Source: Clostridium frigidicarnis (lineage in GTDB: Bacteria; Bacillota; Clostridia; Clostridiales; Clostridiaceae). Taken from it: 64,000 nucleotides of DNA. The stretch covers positions 1 to 64,000 of the forward strand of contig NZ_FOKI01000003.1 in assembly GCF_900111985.1 (NCBI RefSeq), read 5' to 3'. A program made the translations under genes and the position numbers. Shown one piece after another: positions 61,237-64,000 of the stretch. The number at the start of each line of letters is the position of its first letter. Within the stretch, counting starts at the first letter, position 1. The notes beneath the pieces are model-generated. The model searched no databases. It saw only the letters and a program-made list of their open reading frames with translations, and was not told where the DNA came from.

Positions 61237-62082
61237 TTAATTTCCCACATATTTCATCAATATAATGCTTCCATTATTTTTATTAGTTCTTTTATTAAGA
61301 TTAATTTGTCTTATTATTTCTTTTGCTTTTTCTTCAACCCTTTGATTTGATCCAATTATATTTTCTAAAGTTGTCCATGCTAATACATCATAAATACCTC
61401 TACTCATTAATGTAACTATGTCTCCCTTATTCAATTTAATAGGCTTTTCAAAAATCTCTATGTTATTTAAGGGTTCTTGTCCTAAGTAATATAAAAGTTT
61501 CTTATTATGTAAAGCATTTATAGCTTGTTCTTTAAGAATCTTACCCTTATAAAATTCTTTTTGAGCTAATACATCCAAGGTATGACCATCACTTATTCTA
61601 ATTAATTCTTTATCTCTAAACACTGCCAACATAGTATCTCCAACCAAAGCATAATGTAACAAATCTTCAACTACTATAGTACTTATTACACTTGTGCCTC
61701 CATTATCATTGTCTATCCTTTTAAGTATTTCTCTATTAGCTGTATTAAATGATTTTTTAAAAAAGTAGTTTATTTTCTCTTTACTACCCTCTTTTAGAAA
61801 TAGCTTTTTTATTGTTTCAACTGCTACAATACTGGATATTTTACCTGATTGATTTTTCCCTAAACCATCTGCTAAAATCCCTAATACCCCATGTGGAGCA
61901 TATGCTACACCTAAATGATTTTCTTGTATTTCCTCATTTCCTATAGTAGAGCATACACCTATTTCCAAATCCCTTTTATTAGCTTTTTTTATTAAATACA
62001 TTCTTACTATTATCAATATAATTAGTAAAACAATTAGTATAGATATACATTTATAAGTTTCACATATATGAATCGCCATCAT
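61237..62082 (-). CDS. PP2C-family phosphatase-like protein with N-terminal membrane span
   Basis: 281 residues from ATG 62082 (AGAGGTG upstream). The membrane span is residues about 12-32 (CISILIVLLIILIIVRMYLI). The PP2C domain has VLGILADGLGKNQSGK (Asp-Gly kept), YALVGDTMLAVFRD (GDT kept), VTLMSRGIYDVL (SRG where TDG is expected), and ends TNKNNGSIILM, with NN where DN binds metal. It may be weakly active or inactive. It probably reverses Ser/Thr phosphorylation read by the FHA proteins, or only binds phosphoproteins. No kinase gene is in the window. Confidence 0.78.
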   Translation of the reverse strand: MMAIHICETYKCISILIVLLIILIIVRMYLIKKANKRDLEIGVCSTIGNEEIQENHLGVAYAPHGVLGILADGLGKNQSGKISSIVAVETIKKLFLKEGSKEKINYFFKKSFNTANREILKRIDNDNGGTSVISTIVVEDLLHYALVGDTMLAVFRDKELIRISDGHTLDVLAQKEFYKGKILKEQAINALHNKKLLYYLGQEPLNNIEIFEKPIKLNKGDIVTLMSRGIYDVLAWTTLENIIGSNQRVEEKAKEIIRQINLNKRTNKNNGSIILMKYVGN

Positions 62083-62093
62083 CGTGTACACCT

Positions 62094-62597
62094 CTAATTA
62101 TTATCTTCCCACTCAAAATGTTCTCCACAAAATGGAACAAAAAGAAACTTGCTTTTACCAAGCTCAATAACATCATAAGCTAAAAGTTCAGTAGGTACGT
62201 ATGCGGCTTCTCCATTTAAATAAGCAATTCCTGAAGAATCTCCTGGTAAAAGAACATTGTTCTTTTTCTTTGGATCATACACTACTATTGCATGATTTCT
62301 TTTTGCTATTGCATTATCACCTATTATTTGTATATCCATATCATCAGATCTTCCTATGAAATTTTTACCGCTTTTAATTTTGTAATCTTTACCAACCCTT
62401 GTACCTTCTATACATACTAGCCATCCACAAACAGGTTCTATCTCTTGATATAACATATCTATTTCCACATCTGAGTCTTCTTTATTTATTTCTATTTTCT
62501 TTTCTTTATTGGCTGTTTCAATATTACAGTATGGACACAATGTTCCATAACGCCTTTCACTAAACATATGTCCATTTTTACATCTAATAAGACTCAT
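62094..62597 (-). CDS. Zinc-ribbon plus FHA-domain protein
   Basis: A 167-residue protein. The N-terminus RCKNGHMF and GTLCPYCN has the Cys pattern of a zinc ribbon. The FHA domain (about 65-150) shows KNFIGRSDDMDIQI (GRS), NAIAKRNHAIVVYDP (with NH in place of S..H) and SGIAYLNGEAA (N-G). FHA domains read phosphothreonine. In T6SS, FHA proteins (Fha/TagH) switch assembly on. Here it lies between a second FHA protein and the PP2C-like genes. Confidence 0.85.
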   Translation of the reverse strand: MSLIRCKNGHMFSERRYGTLCPYCNIETANKEKKIEINKEDSDVEIDMLYQEIEPVCGWLVCIEGTRVGKDYKIKSGKNFIGRSDDMDIQIIGDNAIAKRNHAIVVYDPKKKNNVLLPGDSSGIAYLNGEAAYVPTELLAYDVIELGKSKFLFVPFCGEHFEWEDNN

Positions 62598-62612
62598 TTA
62601 AATCACTCCATT

Positions 62613-63188
62613 TCATCTAAGCAAAAGTTTAGCCTTGGCAATAAATAATATATCCCCTTTTTTTATTGTACAAGGACTATATTTTATTAATCTGTATTTT
62701 TCTCCGTCTTCTATCTTTTGTATACTTACTCCATTTTCAGAACATAAATCTTCCACATACCATCTTCCCCCTGAATGGTTTAAAACAGCATGCTCATTTT
62801 CAATTAACAATGAGTATATTGAAGAAGTTAAATCTATATGTACTTCATTATTTAATGTTTTTTTACCAATAAGGATTGATACTTTTTCACTTACTATCCA
62901 CTCTCTTATGACATCATTATCTTCGTTTATCAAAGCTATCGTATTAATTGCATATTCATTATCTAAATTTTGTTCCTTATGTGTTTTTCTTAATAAACTT
63001 ATAAAACAACCTGTACCACATACTATTAATACAGCTATAAATATAGATTTTATTAATGAAGATTCTATAGCAATATAAGCAAATACACCTATTAATGTAA
63101 CAATTACACCTATACATAAATTAATTATCTGAATACTTGTTAGTAATTTATTATTATTAGCGCTATATTTAAAATTATTTTCTTTCAA
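62613..63188 (-). CDS. Membrane-anchored FHA-domain protein
   Basis: 191 residues starting at TTG 63188 with GGAG 9 bases upstream. Two membrane spans (about 16-38 and 46-65) precede a cytoplasmic FHA domain (about 95-191): KVSILIGKKTLNNEVHIDL, NEHAVLNHSGGRWYVEDL, SENGVSIQKIEDG. It could recruit the apparatus to the membrane in a phosphorylation-dependent manner. It is 24 bases from the upstream DnaJ gene. Confidence 0.83.
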   Translation of the reverse strand: MKENNFKYSANNNKLLTSIQIINLCIGVIVTLIGVFAYIAIESSLIKSIFIAVLIVCGTGCFISLLRKTHKEQNLDNEYAINTIALINEDNDVIREWIVSEKVSILIGKKTLNNEVHIDLTSSIYSLLIENEHAVLNHSGGRWYVEDLCSENGVSIQKIEDGEKYRLIKYSPCTIKKGDILFIAKAKLLLR

Positions 63189-63202
63189 ATTAATTCACTC
63201 CA

Positions 63203-63640
63203 TTAATTCTTTTTTAAATTAAAAAAACTATTAAAAATATGAGAAGTATCCATTGGATTTTTCTCCTTATTATTTAACGTTTCTTCATTAACATCACTTG
63301 TATTTGCATTAAAGCCAAAGAAACTTTCAAAACTCTTATTTAAATTTTCCATAGTACTTTTCATATCACTACTATTTGAATTATTGGTTTTTTGTTTAGT
63401 TTTATTTGACTTTTTAAAATTATTGCTTTGATTATTAAGTTTTTCATCATATTCTTTTCGAGACTTCTCGTCCCTTAAAACTCCATAAGCCTCATTAATC
63501 TCTTGAAACTTTGCTGATAGAGTTTTATCATCTACATTTGTATCTGGATGATACTTTTTTGCTAATTTTCTAAAAGCACTTTTTATGTCATCTTTACTTG
63601 CATCTTTATTTAGTTCTAATATTTTATAGTAATCTTTCAT
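63203..63640 (-). CDS. J-domain protein (DnaJ-like) of the injection cluster
   Basis: A 145-residue protein. The J domain is residues 1-68: DYYKILELNKDASKDDIKSAF, then KKYHPDTNVDD with the essential HPD, and FQEINEAYGVLRDEKSRKEYD. The tail is Asn/Lys/Ser-rich and unstructured (NNQSNNFKKSNKTKQKTNN), ending FFGFNANTSDVNEE and a short helix. It lacks the zinc and C-terminal domains of DnaJ, so it is a specialised co-chaperone. The likely partner is the Hsp70-type protein at 54750. Confidence 0.9.
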   Translation of the reverse strand: MKDYYKILELNKDASKDDIKSAFRKLAKKYHPDTNVDDKTLSAKFQEINEAYGVLRDEKSRKEYDEKLNNQSNNFKKSNKTKQKTNNSNSSDMKSTMENLNKSFESFFGFNANTSDVNEETLNNKEKNPMDTSHIFNSFFNLKKN

Positions 63641-63669
63641 ATATTACCTCTTATCCTTACAGAAGTTCT

Positions 63670-63693
63670 CCCTTGAAAATATTTTTTCAAGGG
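63670..63693. repeat. Intercistronic hairpin between tube-like gene and J-domain gene
   Basis: CCCTTGAAAA and TTTTCAAGGG form a perfect 10-bp stem with loop TATT, without a following U-tract on the minus strand. It lies in the 92-base gap of an otherwise tight operon and may stabilise the upstream mRNA or attenuate downstream expression. Confidence 0.6.
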
Positions 63694-63732
63694 AAAATTC
63701 TATAATACTTTATCCAACGTCTAACATTAATA

Positions 63733-64000
63733 CTATGCGCTATATCCGCCTTCTATAGTAACTTTATCTAATTTATCTTTTTTCTGTCTTACAACAATTT
63801 CAAATGTACCTATACCTTCTGTATCACCAAAATGCTCTTTATAATCAACTACAAATGCATTTGGGAAAGTTATTTTTCTTATTATTTGGTCTGCTGAAAG
63901 CACCTCTACAGTTAACTTTCTATAACAATCAGCTTTTTCAGCTGGAACTAATGACCAAACTCCTAATTGTCTTGTACTATCGAAAACATCTCCATCTAAT
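63733..64000 (-). CDS. Tube-like (Hcp-type) protein, C-terminal part (cut by window end)
   Basis: The minus-strand frame is open from the window edge to TAG at 63733-63735; 88 residues are visible: LDGDVFDSTRQLGVWSLVPA, LTVEVLSADQIIRKITFPNA, FVVDYKEHFGDTEGIGTF and EIVVRQKKDKLDKVTIEGG. It is a compact all-beta pattern ending in a strand plus a short tail, as in phage tail-tube/Hcp-fold subunits. The fold assignment rests mainly on context (VgrG, PAAR-like, FHA) and is tentative. It may be highly expressed, given the hairpin right after its stop. Confidence 0.5.
   Translation of the reverse strand, partial: LDGDVFDSTRQLGVWSLVPAEKADCYRKLTVEVLSADQIIRKITFPNAFVVDYKEHFGDTEGIGTFEIVVRQKKDKLDKVTIEGGYSA

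Noticed and set aside
47634-64000. Ordinary prophage tail module
   Set aside because: FHA, PP2C-like, Hsp70/J-domain, DUF4280 and toxin-fused VgrG genes are not phage tail genes, and no head, lysis or packaging genes are seen.

Overview
The window is AT-rich DNA with short intergenic spacers, strong AGGAGG-type ribosome binding sites, frequent TTG/GTG starts and hairpin-plus-U-tract terminators. The gene content (flavodiiron-rubredoxin-NADH reductase fusion, BrnQ, two YhgE/Pip proteins, LTA-synthase-like sulfatase, choline-binding-type cell-wall repeats, holin-like type I toxin) points to an anaerobic Firmicute of Clostridium sensu stricto, close to the C. perfringens group. The species is inferred, not proven. 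I saw no rRNA, tRNA or CRISPR array.

Layout. Positions 1-7.8 kb hold a transposase tail, an XRE regulator with a small membrane partner, a nitroreductase, a PadR regulator with a membrane partner, and a tandem pair of YhgE/Pip membrane proteins behind a TetR-like operator. Positions 8.4-12 kb hold a PAS-GGDEF-EAL protein with a degenerate receiver domain and an unannotated 33-codon holin-like toxin with probable antisense RNA control. Positions 12-29 kb are housekeeping and accessory metabolism: YitT, flavodiiron fusion, cyclopropane fatty acid synthase, a tyrosine-decarboxylase-like enzyme with its antiporter, an LtaS-like sulfatase, a short SSB, BrnQ, GalE and a GNAT enzyme. Positions 29-38.4 kb hold a DUF2975/XRE pair, a secreted papain-like protease with eight cell-wall-binding repeats, a lipoprotein, the MetQIN methionine ABC transporter with a corrinoid-type methyltransferase, and a single-chain MNT-HEPN protein.

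Positions 38.5-47 kb form a polymorphic-toxin cassette array on the minus strand: a tyrosine recombinase, a broken immunity-like gene, a 5'-truncated RHS protein with an SHH-type nuclease tip and SUKH immunity, then two orphan RHS tips (one HNH-like, one GHH-like and frameshifted), each followed by a small candidate immunity gene.

Positions 47.6-64 kb are one long minus-strand operon that looks like a contractile-injection / type VI-like apparatus of a Gram-positive bacterium. From its upstream end it runs: tube-like protein (cut by the window edge), DnaJ-domain protein, two FHA proteins, two degenerate PP2C-type proteins, two unknown proteins, an Hsp70/actin-fold ATPase with a SAP-like N-terminus, an unknown protein, a DcrB/DUF1795-like candidate effector chaperone, a VgrG-like spike, two unknowns, a DUF4280 PAAR-like tip, and a second VgrG-like spike fused to hydrophobic segments and a C-terminal toxin, followed by its candidate immunity gene. 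Sheath, baseplate and motor genes are not in the window; they would lie beyond 64000 if the idea is right.

A family of palindromic mobile repeats (ends TAAGGCACAT) is scattered through the window. It sits inside terminators, next to a ribosome binding site and at stop codons.
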